The translations under genes were made by a program, and so were the position numbers. From assembly GCA_910587955.1 (NCBI GenBank), contig CAJUNN010000046.1:1-23798 (forward strand): DNA of 23,798 nt, read 5' to 3'. Shown here in pieces: positions 23,667 to 23,798 of this stretch (position 1 is the first letter of the stretch; the number at the start of each line of letters is the position of its first letter). Under the pieces are notes generated by a model, which had not been told where the DNA came from, ran no database searches, and saw only the letters and a program-made list of their open reading frames with translations. Source of the DNA: an uncultured Lachnospiraceae bacterium. Its GTDB lineage: Bacteria; Bacillota; Clostridia; Lachnospirales; Lachnospiraceae.

Positions 23667-23710
23667 GAAAATTTAATATTAAAAAAACAACTGCAGCTCG
23701 CTCAGCGCAC

Positions 23711-23754
23711 AGAAAGAGTTATGGGCGCATCTTTTTGCGGTCAAAACTCTTTCT
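23711..23754. repeat. 10-bp perfect inverted repeat after the tail operon
   Basis: AGAAAGAGTT (23711-23720) and AACTCTTTCT (23745-23754) are exact inverses, with a 24-bp loop holding a smaller CGCA...TGCG dyad. No T tract follows, so it is not a classical terminator. It lies in the non-coding stretch 23667-23798, where no gene is supported. Confidence 0.6.
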
Positions 23755-23798
23755 ATGAAAATGCTCTGGGCGGGCGAAAGCGGAACTAATAATCAGCT

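Noticed and set aside
17810..23798. A complete diversity-generating retroelement
   Set aside because: Only a lectin-like candidate target is present; no reverse transcriptase, accessory protein or template repeat was seen.
1..23798. CRISPR arrays, transposase genes, integrase or att sites
   Set aside because: No regular direct repeats with spacers and no recombinase-like proteins were found on either strand; the tRNA gene is not next to the tail locus.

Overview
The window looks like chromosome of a gut-type Clostridia bacterium, most likely a Lachnospiraceae member. The reasons are strong AGGAGG ribosome sites, frequent TTG and GTG starts, a DUF1540 protein, a DUF4367-type anti-sigma gene and a LexA box of the clostridial form GAAC-N4-GTTT. 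No species can be named from the sequence alone.

Layout. Positions 1-6100 are ordinary chromosome: an unrecognised membrane-anchored protein with a structured mRNA leader (minus), tRNA-Thr(CGT) (minus), a lipoprotein N-acetylmuramoyl-L-alanine amidase (plus), a nicotinamidase-like hydrolase (minus), an intergenic region with a candidate small structured RNA, a DUF1540 mini-protein (plus), a strong terminator, and an ECF sigma factor / anti-sigma pair (minus). Positions 6134-23798 hold a phage-tail-like locus on the plus strand. It opens with a near-consensus sigma-A promoter carrying a LexA box in its spacer. That promoter drives a two-gene operon: an 863-residue protein with the DxDxD catalytic signature of single-chain double-psi beta-barrel RNA polymerases (YonO / QDE-1 / RdRP-like), translationally coupled to a 280-residue protein with a C-terminal zinc-binding motif. 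Tail genes follow: an unassigned protein, a tail tube protein, a small pre-tape-measure protein, a tape measure, an OB-like small protein, a C-type-lectin-like receptor-binding candidate, two tail structural proteins, a hub-like protein and one more small protein. No capsid, portal, terminase, integrase or lysis gene is visible.

The most interesting signal is that two tail transcription units (starting near 9754 and 12223) are each preceded by the same composite element: GTAACG, TTTGAAAA, a hairpin, then the identical 18-mer TTTTTTTCTGTCTTATGA, with the same 50-bp spacing between the boxes. Neither copy has an evident sigma-A promoter. The simplest reading, which is inference, is a two-tier switch. 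DNA damage relieves LexA repression, host RNA polymerase makes the dedicated polymerase and its zinc-protein partner, and these fire the tail genes from their own promoters. This would be a self-transcribing tailocin-like system or a reduced prophage.

The locus is also mosaic. A host-like DUF4234-DUF2752 pair sits between the two cassettes, with DUF2752 cut off where the tail tube gene ends. The tape measure gene is interrupted by about 0.8 kb holding a multi-helix RNA resembling the 5' domain of a group II intron and an antisense zinc-ribbon gene with a perfect consensus promoter. The right end of the locus lies beyond the window.
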